Part shown: positions 1 to 12,477 of the stretch, one piece after another
Numbering within the stretch: the stretch's first letter is position 1
Layout of the letters: every line of letters begins with the position of its first letter
DNA from: Ceriagrion tenellum
Lineage: Eukaryota > Arthropoda > Insecta > Odonata > Coenagrionidae
Length of the DNA stretch: 64,000 nt
Direction of reading: 5' to 3'
Assembly: GCA_963169105.1 (NCBI GenBank)
Contig: OY720641.1
Coordinates: 79,931,496 to 79,995,495 of the forward strand
Notes under the pieces: model-generated
What the model was told of the DNA's origin: nothing
Databases searched by the model: none
What the model saw: only the letters and a program-made list of their open reading frames with translations
Made by a program: the position numbers and the translations under genes

Positions 1-1445
1 TAATAAAATATTATTTAGAATCTTGAGCATTCGACTTAATTCCTTCTCTGAGTCAGCCACTAGAGCTATGTCGTCTGCAAATCGAATGCAATGAATTTCT
101 TTGCCTTTTATTTTAATTCCTCTTGTCTTTGTTTTAATTTCAGACATTGCTTCTTCTATGTATAAGTTAAACAAGTTAGGCGATATTGGGCAACCTTTTC
201 TAACATCTCTTCTTATATTTGCTTCTTTCTTGGTGCCACTGATTTCTATTTTCGTACTTTGGTTTTTGTAGAGGTTTAAAATCAATCTTTTGTCTCCCCT
301 ATCCAACCCTATTTTGCACATTGCTTGGAACAGTAGTTTCCAGTCAACATGGTCAAAAGCCTTTTCCAAATCAACGACAGCTATATAAGTTTTCCTGTTA
401 ATTTCTAGCCTCCTCTCTAGGATTTGTCGTAATGCTAAAATTGCCTCTCGAGTGCCTTTTCCTGGTCTGAAGCCGTACTGATCACTATCTAATGTCGCAT
501 CAATTTTCTTTTTTATTTTCTCTTTTACTATGACCAATAAAATTTTTGAAGCATGGGATAGAAGCGTTATTGTTCGGTAATTCGTGCAATCCTTTGCATT
601 GCCTTTCTTGGGAAGTGTAATGGTTCTTCTTTTTGTGAAATCATGTGATACCTTTCCATCCTCATAGCAATTGGATACAATCATGTAAAGTTTATTCTTA
701 ATTGTATCACCACTATTTTGCAGTAGTTCTGCTGCAATGTTATCCACACCGGTGGCTTTTATTTGCTTTAATTTATTCAGAGTATTGTTAAACTCAGCTC
801 TTGTTATGGGTGGCCCTTTGCTATCAGCGTCAATAGAATTTTCCTCCCCAATATACTTTTTTTTTTCATTTTCATTACCATCATACAAGTCTTCAATATA
901 TTCTTTCCATCTATCACACGCCTCCTAATGCCCAAATAATAGTTTCCCATGTTTATCTTTCACCAGGTCGCTTTTAGTTTTCGGTCTATATTGTAATGTT
1001 TTTACTTTCCTCTAGCCTTTGTCAAGTTTCCCCTCAACTAAATCTTTCTCAATTTCTTTCCTTGTTTCGTTCATCCATATTTCATTCTGTAACCTACACA
1101 TTGTTGTTATCTTGTATTTAACAGCCTTGTATATATTATAATTTTTGGACCTTAACTTATTTCTTTCTTCAATGAGCTCCAAGATCTCTTGGGTCATCCA
1201 AGATTATTTAGGTTTCAGTTTATTTACTTTTAGAGCCTTGTCAGCAGCTGTAATTAAGCCAGATTTGACACCGTCCCATCCATCATTTTCATTCACTAGT
1301 TTGCCAGCTGTTTCTTGAAATACCTGTAGAGTGTCAACATCTTTTAGTTAATGTAAACACCATTTACTATGATTAACCGTTTTATGCTTCTTAAATTTAA
1401 TATCACAGTTTGCTATCACTAGTATGCGATCATCACTATCAAAAT
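1..1445 (-). mobile_element. LINE-R: non-LTR retrotransposon reverse transcriptase, truncated by window edge
   Basis: One minus-strand frame runs from about 1445 down to the left edge and reads as the end of an endonuclease region, a linker and a reverse transcriptase. Recognisable pieces in order are YRTITLL (fingers, about 560-580), GFRPGKGT (about 455-480), DLEKAFDHVDW (domain A with its catalytic Asp, about 342-381), GCPISPNLFNLYIEE (domain B, about 150-195) and FADD (domain C catalytic pair, 70-81). The frame has only four stops, at 1348-1350, 1204-1206, 1012-1014 and 925-927, and then stays open for about 308 codons to the edge. Domain B reads KGCPIS where QGCPLS is usual. Reverse transcriptase copies element RNA at the target site. 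The clade (RTE, Jockey or other) cannot be settled by eye. The 5' junction near 1445 is approximate, and the 3' end lies outside the window. Confidence 0.95.
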
Positions 1446-2060
1446 GAGTGGATCATTTAATTTAATGGTGGAAAATGGCCTGCGACGATTGACATTTGGC
1501 TTCCTTTTCGAGGGCGAGAAAATGATTTTTAAACGGTGACGCTAATCCCCCAGATGTCCGTTTGTACTAGTCGTACTTGGGTCATCAAAGGATAAAATTT
1601 CATTTAGTTAATAATGAATTGATCATTTTTCTTTATTATAAGATTCTGTACGACATAAATTCAACATTTAAAAAAAATTAAAAATTTTATTTTGTGGAAG
1701 ATTGAATGATTTATTATTGCGACAATATCCCTAATAGTTGTTCCTATGAATCATATAATAAATGTTAGAATTAATTAATTTGTGTGTTAACTGCACAGGA
1801 ACGTAGGAATTTTTAAACTCAAGTGTGAGAGAAACAAATCATTACATTGACGTAATATTTTGAGGAACTAACAACTTGTGACACGATAACACTGCAGAAT
1901 TTGAGTGTCACATGCAGGCCAAATCATGTCTATTTCTCTGTAAATTTAATTACTGATCGATACTAAGTATGCCAATACCGATGTCTATCCACACAGCCTA
2001 TCCACATCAAAACGCCGTATTATATTGCAACTGCTGCATAACCATCCTTAGTCTTACTGC
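1446..2060. other. AT-rich stretch, no feature seen
   Basis: Low-GC sequence upstream of the truncated LINE-R. I see no coding frame, TIR or tandem array. Confidence 0.5.
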
Positions 2061-2590
2061 TATGTCACCTCAAGGGTTGACGAGGACTACTGAGAGAAGG
2101 GATGTACCCACGCTTTGACCAGAATTGGTCCGAATTGACCTTCCATGAGTCCGGTGGTCCCCGACTCGAGGACGCACTCCGGCAGACCGCACGGCGTTAT
2201 CCCTGAAATGGAGCCAGGGAGATACCTAATCCCAATTTTTTTGGGCCACGGGCTCTTCCGGTTCTCAAAGATGTGCGGTAGGTTCTTTCGCGAAAGCGAG
2301 ACCGACGGCTACTCGCCTCAGTTGTTTGGGGTAACCAAACTAATACGAGCACTTCGGGGAGGCGGAGGCCCCATTGAGGTCCTTTTGACCTCAATCCGTC
2401 TCATAGGTGTCGGCCTCGAAGGGGCTGTGGCTCGCTTACTTTCCCCTTCCCTGTCCCCTCCTCCCATCCCTGTCCCTTTCTCCCACTACCATCCACGCTT
2501 CGGATTTAAGCGAAAGCTTCCTGCCGAGCCGGAGGTAGTTACCCTGCGGGTGTAGATACCCTAAACCGCTGCTAAGTCACCTTACCGGAT
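2061..2590. other. GC-rich patch, unassigned
   Basis: Base composition rises abruptly here. Frames of 136 codons (plus, 2145-2555) and 65 codons (minus, 2197-2394) are open, but overlapping open frames are expected from high GC. The plus frame has a Pro/Ser-rich tail and no domain that I recognise. The edges to AT-rich flanks are sharp, as for an inserted repeat, but no TIR or target duplication was found. It could be an unclassified repeat, a CpG-rich regulatory segment or an exon remnant. Confidence 0.3.
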
Positions 2591-4230
2591 AGTATCGGAG
2601 TTAGTTTCGTAACAAGTAATAATGGAATATGTCATGCAGCAAACGACGGCCATCTATTTTGCTCGCTTTTAAAATTTTGATTCTGGAATTATCGATAAAT
2701 CTTGATCGTATGACCACTTACAGAGAATAAATATCCGAACCACAAATTTGTTGACCTAAGAATTCCATTTGTCAGAAATGAAATTCATAATGAAGTTTTA
2801 TCAATAAAACTATTGCATAAGTTAAAGTTGATAGGTACATGATACCTGTTGGGAATACCTAACTCTAACTCTGCTCTCGTTTAGAATAACAAGGAACAAA
2901 ATAATTCGAAAGCCGATGTAACAAACAAGTTTCCATGCATAATTTATGGCATAATTGGTTTTATAATAATATCCAAAGCCAATTGAACTCAAGGGGTATG
3001 ATGTACAGACACATTCCATGTGGTCATTTGGTAATATTGCAAGTTTCGGGACATTTTTGATTTTTGTTTCTGATTCCACATAAGTCAGTTTAAAAAAGAC
3101 ACCTTCACTCCTTGCATCCAATCATATTTTTAGGTAGTGTGTGGCCGTCTGGACGTCGTATTGTAATGCTACATTAAGAAATGAGGCTTTGCCAGCTACT
3201 AGACTACCGTTCGTAATGAATCTCTTAGAAAATATTAGGATAATCAAACGATTATTGCAAAATTTGGTAAAGCTGATATTAGCTGAAAAAGTAGGAGCGA
3301 GCTGAATTGACTATGCGGCAAATGTTAAGTTTCACCAAAAAATTATAGTCGATAGAATTTGGAAATAGAGGGAAGTTCTGTAATTAGAACACCCTACCGG
3401 TTGCACTTTCGAATACTAAAAACTAAAATCGTAAATTTTTGAGGTAGTTATAACATGGGCGTTTGAAAAGGGTTAAGAGCTGCATATTTAATGGATAATT
3501 GCTGTACATTGTATTTTTATCACAAACGTTTGCTCCAAATACAGCTCTTTCTTTCTTTCTTTCTTTCTTTCTACCTTTCCAAAGGTATCTTAGCAATTTG
3601 TACTGAATAAATAAGCTAATATCGCAATCGATGCATCACAATAGAGCACTCCTCTATATCGTTACGATAGATAGGGAGAAGAACCTACCCCATGTAACTG
3701 CTTTTACGCTAATCATCCTGATTAGTTTAACGACCAATACAATATATACTTGAATAGCGAATATAACTTTTACATTCCACTGAATAGTTCACCGGTCAAC
3801 AATTTATTGCATAATTCGGATTTCGATGCCTGATATCCTCTTTAGGTGCTGTTTGACATTGCATCCATCTATCAATCGTGTCTATCTAGAGTGTGCAATA
3901 AATTATTCACCTGTGAACTGACCAGTAGAGAGTAAGGGTTAAGTTTACTAATCGACATGAAGATCTACAAAGTTGAACCGAGTTTTATTTCATTTAAATA
4001 TATGCTCATTTGTCAAAATTTCAACTTGGAATGCTCTACCCTTGGAACTTTTGAATCTATTCTCCAGTATTTTCAACATTTTTGGGGATAGACGAGAGGA
4101 TTTTTTTTAAAAGGATAGTTACAGCTTAATTTGCGTTTGTTCATTCAATAATTTTATTATTATTTATATTCTTATTGCCTTATTATTGCTCTTGCACGTA
4201 TCAAATAGTCTAAACCTCAAATAGGTAACA
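2591..4230. other. AT-rich stretch, no gene seen
   Basis: Only short chance frames are present, such as a 99-codon minus frame at 2822-3121 with no recognisable domain. It contains the TTTC microsatellite described separately. Confidence 0.45.
3546..3573. repeat. (TTTC)n microsatellite
   Basis: About seven consecutive CTTT/TTTC units without interruption. Confidence 0.95.
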
Positions 4231-4750
4231 GTCGATAGGGAAGTACCGTGTGTCGAAGTGAAGGGGTGAACCGTACTGGTTGGGATAAAGGTAAGATTAC
4301 AACGGGGAGGGGATAGAATGTATGGGGGTTAGGGATCCCGGGGTGGAGGGGAGGTAAGGGCTTTCCTGCCGGCTGAAGGTAGGTTATAGGTCGCGATCAT
4401 GAGGCAGCTCGGCCATAAAGCCGCGGGATTTTCGTCCCAACGTATGCCCCCGCTTTTACGTCCGCCTTCCCAACTCTGCCATACCCCCTCCAACCCGTTC
4501 CCCGCTTCCGCATGCCAGGCAGGCGGGAACGTGAACGGCGGGCAGCCAATGTGCGGAACGGAGCCCGCGGAACGAGCGGTCTTCCCGCGTCCCTCCCGTG
4601 TTCCGGGGCCGCCGCGATGAAAAATACGGCGGCGACAGAAGACACGCCCCACGGCCAACTGGACCGCTCGCGAAACGTTCCCTACACAAGTGGTCCGGTC
4701 CGCCAGTTCCGGTATGCGGAGAGCCACACGACGCGAGAATTTGGATATCG
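4231..4750. other. GC-rich patch with overlapping spurious frames
   Basis: From about 4320 to 4740 the sequence is GC- and CpG-rich, and six overlapping frames on both strands stay open for 70-150 codons. None has a recognisable domain, and simultaneous openness on both strands argues for composition rather than coding. It could be a CpG-rich regulatory region or a first exon of a distant gene. Nothing here decides between these. Confidence 0.3.
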
Positions 4751-4967
4751 CACTGCGACATAAATTTTGTGGCTAAAGAGGGTCTCGTGTATCGATTTTG
4801 TGATGCAAGTCGTCTATATCGTAGGTCATCGCTTAAACTTTTACGGGTAAATGTATTCGTTAGTCCTTGTGTGTCGGGATAGCTGCAATGTACTGATGTT
4901 CTCATTCCTCTCGCCAGTGAATCCTTCAGTCTGTATCCATATCATAGTCATTGTATTCTGAGTGTTT

Positions 4968-5326
4968 AAAATACAGACATACCAATCGCGCCGTTCCCTA
5001 CCGGGGTAGGCATAGTCACAAAGTTTCACTCATAAATACATACATATTTGTACACCTAACTCTGCTTCAATTATTTCCTCCGTACTGCCCTATCCTTGCA
5101 AACCTCTTTTGCCTCATTTACCCCCATACACTGCTTCATACACGCCCTCCTGTTTTTAAGACTCTTAATATTCCTCCTCCTAATAATTGCCAGCCACATT
5201 CAACCACAAGTTATCCGACTACCTCTATCACTCGCACCATTCGTTTCACTCTTATATATCTGTTTCGTTATTCGACTCTCATCCAATCTCTCAACATGAC
5301 CAAACCAACGAAGCACACTCCTTAAA
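4968..5326 (-). mobile_element. LINE-A fragment (3' end)
   Basis: Read on the minus strand, this matches the LINE-A copy at 6041-6633: the C-terminal tail of a LINE ORF2, with an FGHVERM-like block and a basic GRPRKL-like block, followed by the family 3' untranslated end. The 3' tail (CATA-type) lies at the left, around 4975-4990. The copy is 5'-truncated at about 5325 and its frame is decayed. Confidence 0.85.
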
Positions 5327-5768
5327 TATTAAAAATAAATGAAAAATTTAATTTTGACCAAACATGTATCAAACTCTGGCAACTTATTACCATACATTCA
5401 ACACCCCTTAAAGTATCAATATCGGCGTACAGCAAAACTTATGTTAGACGCATCGTCCCAGGCTCAACTGTGTTTAATTCTGTCAATGCTTTGTATTGAA
5501 ACAGTACCCCTGTTTTGTTACAGATTTAATTCTACCGGCTTCCTGAGTGAGTCATATTTTCTGGTCTGAAACTTGTTACGGTTCAAATAGTTTATTTTAG
5601 CTGTAAAAATTTCATTTTAAAGTATTTATTTATTATTCATTAGAAAATTTAAAGAAGGTAAAGATAACAGGATTATAATATTAGAAAGACTTGAGAATTA
5701 CTGAGTTCTGCGCGGAGAGAGGTCTGCAAATTTTCATACATGGAAGGGTTAAGATATCATATCATTAA

Positions 5769-6918
5769 GCGAAATATCATTTCTCCTATAAATCAATGAA
5801 TTTGGTCTCATGTTAAATAAAAATATCTCACCCTTCCAAAAATGCCACTTGCCTAACTACTTCCCGGGATTTTTGACGAAAAATACCAGCCCTAATACAT
5901 GGGAAATGGTACGTGTATGCACTCCAGAGTGAACTTATTTAAGAAACGAGGAATTTATAACTCTTTAATCTCGTCAAAAAATTAGCAGTTTGTCGTTTGT
6001 AAGTTTTCTCAACTATTTTTGAAAATAAATTATACTGTCAAGAAATGAGTTCCTGTCTAAGAAGCGAATATCGCCGTGTACAAAAGTGTACTTCTCCCCA
6101 CTTTGTTGCATGGTAGTGAAACATGGATATGTCAGGATAGACAAAAGAGTAGATCAAGCGCCGTGGGTATGAGTTATCTGAGGGGTGTTTGCGGCAAATG
6201 AAGGATGGGTAGGGTCAGGAATGAGTGGGTAATAAATGCATGTGTGTTAGATGCTCCAGTAATGAACATATATGAAAAGAGTGTGCTTCGTTTGTTTGGC
6301 CATGTTGAGAGAATGGATGAGAGTCGAATAACGAAACAGATATATAAGAGTGAAATGAATGGTGCGAGAGGTAGAGGTAGACCGAGAAAGTTGTGGTTGA
6401 ATGTGGTTGAGGAAATTCTTAGGAGGAGGAATATTAGGAGTCTTAAAAACAGGAGGGCGTGTATGAAGCAGTGTATGGGGGTGAAGGAGGCAAAAGAGGT
6501 TTGCAAGGATAGGACAGTATGGAGGAAATTATTGAAGCAGGGTTAGGTGTACAAATATGTATTTATGAGTGAAACATGGTGACTGTGCTTACCTTGGAAG
6601 GGAATCACGTGATTGGTATGCATGTATGTATGTAATTTTACTGTCACCACAATAGTTTTATTTAGTATCCTAAAAAAACCTTTGTATTGATGGAGTTTTT
6701 AACGTCCCGCTCGAAAAAAGAGCCTAATTAAAGACTTGTACGAATATTTATATAACTTAGAATTAAGAATTACTTAGAATTTAAGTTCTATAGAAGTATA
6801 TTATTGCACAATTTATAGTGCAATATTCAATTCATGATTCATACCGTTGCTGAAATGAAATCGTATAATTCGAATATGGTCTCCGTTATGACTAGAAAAC
6901 TTTCTCGCTCAAACTACT
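5769..6918. mobile_element. TTAA-flanked TIR element, split by a LINE-A insertion
   Basis: The segments 5769-6040 and 6634-6918 together align along their length with the intact elements at 10017-10572 and (inverted) 61362-61904. Shared blocks include a GGAAATGGTA-type block in the left half and a TATTATTGCAC-type block in the right half. TTAA stands at the left end (5765-5768). The right end (CTACTCAAAG) is a mutated CTACCTTAA. Without the insert, the element is about 545 bp, the size of its relatives. It has no coding capacity, so it would need a transposase supplied elsewhere. Confidence 0.85.
6041..6633 (+). mobile_element. LINE-A copy inserted in TTAA element, with target duplication
   Basis: The C-terminal part of a LINE ORF2 is readable: a decayed LLYGSETW-type block near 6100-6130, then an 86-codon stretch (about 6270-6545) with LFGHVERMDES, the basic GARGRGRPRKLW block and a WRKLL end. 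A short 3' UTR follows, ending in ATGT repeats at about 6621-6633. Direct repeats of 13 bp with one mismatch flank it: AATTATACTGTCA at 6028-6040 and AATTTTACTGTCA at 6634-6646. It is 5'-truncated and cannot act alone. Confidence 0.92.
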
Positions 6919-7854
6919 CAAAGCTTATGGTATCTACCCCTCATGGAAATGTTACTTATTTTTATGCGAACTTAAGTCATGTTTTTTTATTTATCTTCCA
7001 TGTCTCATAATGTTCCACTTACTTCTATGAATTCATGTATATGTATTTTTAAAGTGTCTGGTCGTATAATTTGCAAGGGATTAGACTGCGCATGAAGCCG
7101 CATGCGAATTAAATTGACTGTGTCGAAGTTTATCGTGTGTCATTACATAGCGTCCATTATGCGGATTTCTTTCCTTATCGTATATCGAGCGATATATAAA
7201 GTGTTAGTCATGTGTTTAATCCAAATGCTTCCTCACACATTTTCAAAATTAGCGTTTCCCGGCGTATTGAATGGTTCCTTGTGAATTAGCAGGATATTCA
7301 CATCACTTGCTATAACTTAAGCCTTCATGGCTTGACTGTCATGAAAACGGATAATAAATGATTTTTAGCATATTTTTTCTGCAAGCAGTGCAACCTGTGA
7401 TTTATAAACTATGGAATATATTATTGCATTCAGTATAACAAATGAATTTTTACTTCTTAATTTCACGCACGGAGATGCTTCGGTACGTTTGCATGGCTAC
7501 CGATTTACCCAGTTATTTGCTAACGTTATTATTCCGCTTGAATGGCTATTGAACCATTTGGTGAGGATGCTAACCACTGAGTTCAAGCTGGGAAGAATGG
7601 AAAGTGATTTAAAAACTAGGAGACTGGAGAGACACCTAACGTGGGAATTAACGTACAATTTGGAAGCAGCGTTTCATTTGAGGTGTTTTCACTTCCAAAT
7701 AGAATGTCTGTTTGTCTGAATTAAGATTTGACAAAAAAAATTCTCCGCCACAGTTGGAAATCGGACATTGACGAGACGAGAGAATTCATTAAAGGACGGA
7801 GTGCAGCCCTATTTTAGGAAATGGGAAAGCGATTCATGAAAATTATGCTCTATC
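6919..7854. other. AT-rich stretch, no feature seen
   Basis: A 102-codon plus frame (7411-7719) resembles no family that I know and has no supporting context. It is most likely chance. Confidence 0.45.
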
Positions 7855-8490
7855 CCATGGATAAACTTCTTATAGTCTCAATTTACAGAGTATCTCAGAG
7901 ATATTTATCGATTTGTTGCTCAGATTTATCGTAATCTCTAATGCATTGCCCCTGGCTCGTGTTAAATTGTAACATAAACCTATCCTAGATGGTAGAAAAA
8001 CAAGTTTTATGAGTAAAATTAATATATTTAGTATTTATAAATCACGCTCATTTATCGATGTCAGCCGAATCGCCGTCGGGATTTTTACTTTACTTCACGT
8101 TCGTTCCAATGCTCCAAATAATCAAAATTATGTTTTAACCAATGGATACCCTACTAATAGTTTTAATTTACAGAGTACATCACAGACATTTATCGTTCAG
8201 TTGCTCAGATGTATCGTAATATCTAATGCATTGTTCCTGGTTCGTATTTAATTCCATCATTTACCTATCCTTGGTTGTAGACAATCAAATATTAAGCGTG
8301 AAATTAATATATTTAATAATTATATTAATAATTTAATATTATATATTTAATATTATATTAATATTTAATAATTATATTTTATAATCACGCTCATCTCAGT
8401 CAACGCTCAACATACAAATGTCAGACACTAACTCAGCCGGATCGCCGTCGGGCCTTTCACATAACTTCACGTTCATTCCAAAGTTTCCCG
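7855..8490. repeat. Degenerate two-unit direct duplication
   Basis: Unit 1 (about 7855-8115) and unit 2 (about 8141-8485) share, in the same order, an AATTTACAGAGTA block, a GTTGCTCAG block, an AATGCATTG block, an AAATTAATATATTTA block, an AATCACGCTCAT block, a GGATCGCCGTCGGG-like block and an ACTTCACGTTC block. Unit 2 carries an extra AT-rich, self-complementary stretch at about 8300-8390 made of TTAATATTATA-like units. No protein is encoded. Confidence 0.85.
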
Positions 8491-8880
8491 GTGGCATTCT
8501 TTTCCGATCTGGGCGATGGTTGCTGGCCCGTCTATACTTTTATTTTCCTCATTCCCGACCCGTTTCTGCGTTTCCCCGGTCGCCACCGCCATTGCCGCTA
8601 TCGTGGTTTCGGAGCCACGGGCTGATGCCCCGGCCCTTCACGGCGTGAAGTCGAGCTAATTGCGTCGGATCTCTTCGTGGGGCCCACTTCCTGAGGGCCC
8701 GGCCCTTGTGTCTCTCCCGCCGGTGCATGACCACTTTCCGCTACGCGAGGACGGACAGGCTCTCGCACAGTCTGTGACGGTGGGACCGCTTCATATTTCT
8801 CCGCCCGCTCGGAAGTAATGAACGGGTAATCCCGCTCGGCGCACGGCTGCATTTGTGCCCGTAATTCTTTTTCCTCTCTT
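8491..8880. other. GC-rich patch
   Basis: It follows directly on the second duplicated unit. Overlapping frames on both strands are composition effects. I see no motif. Confidence 0.35.
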
Positions 8881-10012
8881 TGACCGTTTCCTGTACGAAA
8901 CTGGCAAGCGCTCGGCCCTTACAATCAGGACAAAAAAAAACTTGGCTGAAAAACTTGCTGGCGGTAGGTATAATAATGTTCCACGAATTATATCGTTCGG
9001 AGTGAATTTATTTTGTTTGAGGATATGTTAAAAAGGAACCACAAACTGTTCAAGGTAATCTGATAATCAGGTTGATTGTGGTTCAAGCTAATTGCTGCCG
9101 AAGAAAAACTACTACTCTGTACGCATTAATAGAATTACAGATATACTATTTTTATTGCAATTTATTCCTATTATGCTTCTTGTTACTTTTTTGATTTTGC
9201 AAATTTTTGACCGATTATTTTCCCAAACAGACTCTTTGATCGGTAAATATCTCTTGTAGGTTACTGAGAATTTTAAAGGCCAACACATGGAGACGGATTG
9301 GTCCAATTGTGCGTTCTCTTCATACAGTTATCAATACGACTGAATCAACGACATCAAAGCGACTAATTTTATATGAATCAGAATCAAAAGATATAGTTTG
9401 TTATACGTTTTTTTTTCTTCGATTTGTGAGGATATTTCAAACAAAATTGTGAATTCCAACTGATCCTTAACTGAATCTTGCTTTAAAAAACTAACATCAC
9501 ATGAGACTCTTAAAAACCTTGTGTCGCTAATTAAGAAATCAATCTGTGATTTGCTAATTTAGAATTTAATTTTGATAGCCGTAGGATCTCTTCTTGTCGT
9601 AAACTACACCATTTTCACTATTGTTAAGAATATTATTCTGCAAGCAATGGGATAAAATACCAAATTCTTCGTTTTAATCCTTAGACGAGTCCGCTGGTGA
9701 TGCAGTAAATTAATTTTAACAAAATACCTCATGAATATATTAAACTGGGAATGCAAATGGAACTAGTACATTGCTTGCCATTCTTGGACATGTTTGCTAG
9801 TTGTGGTTTTATTCTTACTGTTCACTCCACCTACATTTGGTTGACAAAAATCGTGTAAAAGGGTAACTATTTTATAATTCAATGATTCATTTCTCTTTTC
9901 TTACTGCTTTATCTTAAAGTATATCCATTATATTGAATCTAAAAAAACAGTGAGTAAATTGAAGAGAGATCCATAAAAATGGGAGTATTTTATATCACTA
10001 GAATCACATAGT
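8881..10012. other. AT-rich stretch, no feature seen
   Basis: No coding frame, TIR or tandem array was recognised. Confidence 0.45.
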
Positions 10013-10016
10013 TTAA

Positions 10017-10572
10017 GGTAGTTTGAGGAAAATATCATTTTACCAAGAAATAAATGAATTTTATCTCATTTTAAAGAAAAATATATCACCCTTCCATTGA
10101 AATCATAAATTTAACCCCCTACCACATAACTTTCCGAGATATTTGCCAGAAAATACCACACCTTTTACATGGGAAATGGTAAGTGTATGCACTCCAGAGA
10201 GACCTTATTTGCAAAATGAGGCATTCCCTACACTTAGATACCATAAAAATCAACAGTAGATTGTGGTTTTTGTGTTTTATCAACTATTTTAGAAATTTAA
10301 TCATATTGTCACCGCAATAAATTCTTCGGGATCACAATAAACCCTCCGTTTTGATGGGGTTTTAAATGTACCGCGTGAAAAAAATGAGTCATGTTAAAGG
10401 CTTATTTAGATATTTTCATTTGATAACTTACAATTTCTGTCAAGTAATACTATATTATTGCACCATTGATAATGCAATATTTAATTCGTGTGTCTCAAAG
10501 CTGGTGAAATTAGAACGTATTATTTGAATATGATCCCTATTATGATTAGGGAACTATCTCACTCGCACTACC
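10017..10572. mobile_element. TTAA-flanked TIR element, apparently full length
   Basis: This 556-bp element is bounded by TTAA at 10013-10016 and 10573-10576. The left end reads GGTAGTTTGAGG, and the right end, read inward on the other strand, reads GGTAGTGCGAGT. It is non-coding. The copy at 61362-61904 is the same element in the opposite orientation, and the copies at 5769-6918 and 25655-25860 are relatives. TTAA flanks are typical of piggyBac-type insertion, but the GGTAG ends do not resemble the usual CCC-starting piggyBac tips, so the superfamily is open. Confidence 0.9.
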
Positions 10573-10576
10573 TTAA

Positions 10577-11999
10577 ATAGATAATGTTTAGACGATGTTT
10601 GTGATTTAACGGAAGTAATTCTGAATTATTTTTTAGTACAAAAACTTTTCGCGTTAGCAAGTCTTCAAACACACGATGTAATCTATCTTTCGGTGATGGT
10701 CCATGTGAAAAATATCTTAATTTAGCCAAATACTTTGGCTGTAATAGGTTCAATTGATGATTTTCGTCGGTCAAAAGTCCTGGTCAGTTATTAGTATAAT
10801 TTTTGAGTTAATATGATTGGTAATGATATCGTACATGTAAAATATTTATATTGATTGCTGAGTGGCTCTTTACCCAACATATTGCTGGGAACTGTCATAC
10901 TAATTACTGCACAGAAATGCTATATTTTTTATAACGAAAATGAAAGCTTTCACTTTGTAAAAAGCGTCATAATGACCAAGTTAAAGTTTGTGACTTCCAC
11001 AATTTATTTAAAGTGTTTCACCAACAACTGTGCTCTCTTTCCAACCGATGACTCCCAAAATGAGTGTTTCCCACGATCTCCTGTAACATATACATATATG
11101 ACTGACATCAGAGATTTTGTACCCGAAGATGGCCTGACAGCCGAAACAGATCGGTAACTTCTAAATTAATTGTGGAAGCCACAAACCTTATCTTGATTTC
11201 AATACTTTCTTTTTATGTAGATATTTTTATTTTAAAAGTTTATTGTTTTAACAACTCGTAGCATGAAGCTCTTTCATTGTTCCTTCGTAGGATTGTTGTT
11301 TCTTGTTAATTTTGTGTTCACTACATACAAATACATTAAGCTTAAAGAGCTATATGAGCACCTATTTGCATTTTTCTGATTCTACAATTATACTAGAAAT
11401 TAAATAAACAACTTTGTGAACATAATTTATGCCTCTATAATCTTTTTACAATCTCATGATTCATTATACCTATTGATACAACTATTGATGTGACGGACGA
11501 CGGATAGACACACGGACTTCTCCCTGGTTATTGACATATCCAAACTGCTGGTGGTACATAAGTACCAGGTATTGTGCATTCTAAGTAGTTTCATGAATTT
11601 TCCGAGGTATATTTCATTAGTGTGGAGATGCGTGCGCGTAGATCATGTCGTTGATCGTCTTTCAATCCCTTAGACCCCTTGTTTTATTATGCTGTTCCGT
11701 GTGATCGCATCGTCCTGCTCGATGAGCTAAAAAAGATGGCATAAGCCGTTGATCGCGGAATGTACGGACGTCATAATCCGCCTCCCAAGCCCACTGTTCA
11801 GAAATCATTATTCACGCTCAGGTCATTAAATGAGCTCTCTTGTCCCTCTTGCAACCCTTTGCCCGAAAACCACCCTATCCACTTCATTTTTTATCCTCGC
11901 CGTAAAAGCTTTGCCCATCTGACCTGTAAAGCCAGCCATGAGCTAAATGACGTGATCAGTCTTTTGTGACGAATTAACATTTTTGTGGCGGCTCTTGCC
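10577..11999. other. AT-rich stretch, no gene assigned
   Basis: It holds chance-sized frames (for example a 100-codon plus frame at 10855-11157, and a 69-codon plus frame at 11760-11969 containing a CPSC pair) that I cannot assign. No repeat was recognised. Confidence 0.4.
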
Positions 12000-12477
12000 A
12001 TAAAGTTTGTACGTGTGTGCGTTTTATGGGGGAGGGAGGGTGATGTGGGCTGAGCTGGGCGGGGAGGGTTTTTGAAAGGGCTAAATCAACGTAATCAAAG
12101 GGTTTTCGCGTAATTGCCCATTATCCCCCCTCTCCCTCCCTCTTCTCCTGAGAGAGGGGTGAATTAAGGGCCAGAACGAATGGGATGGGGAAAGAGGTGA
12201 GGACAGGTTGGCGGGGGAAGGTGTTGAAGGGCCACGTGACGATTTTCGGGAGCAGCGGCTGGTTTCCACTGGGATGGGATGTTACAATGGGACGTTCACG
12301 GAACTCAATTCCCGGGTGTTCTCTCTTCATTCGCATCTACCTCTCTGCGCATCCGCTCTCTCTATCTCCGAACTCCACATCCAATCCGCAGTCCCTCGAT
12401 TCCATCGGTGGTCCAGCCCGCTTCAACGTTCCACGAGCTAAATCTCAGTCGGCAGACTTCTCTCTATAGGAAACAGC
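12000..12477. other. GC-rich patch, upstream neighbour of LINE-B
   Basis: A G-rich run (12000-12080), then a C-rich run and a G-rich run, give several overlapping frames with no domain. The right edge coincides with the 5' truncation point of the LINE-B copy. Confidence 0.35.

Noticed and set aside
2145..2555. 136-codon plus frame as a protein gene
   Set aside because: It has no recognisable domain and a low-complexity Pro/Ser tail, and it is overlapped by an opposite-strand open frame.
4329..4905. A set of long overlapping frames on both strands as candidate genes
   Set aside because: Frames in several phases and both strands are open at once in a GC-rich patch. There is no domain and no splice or start context, so composition explains them.
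7411..7719. 102-codon plus frame
   Set aside because: No family resemblance and no conserved context. Such frames are expected by chance in 64 kb.
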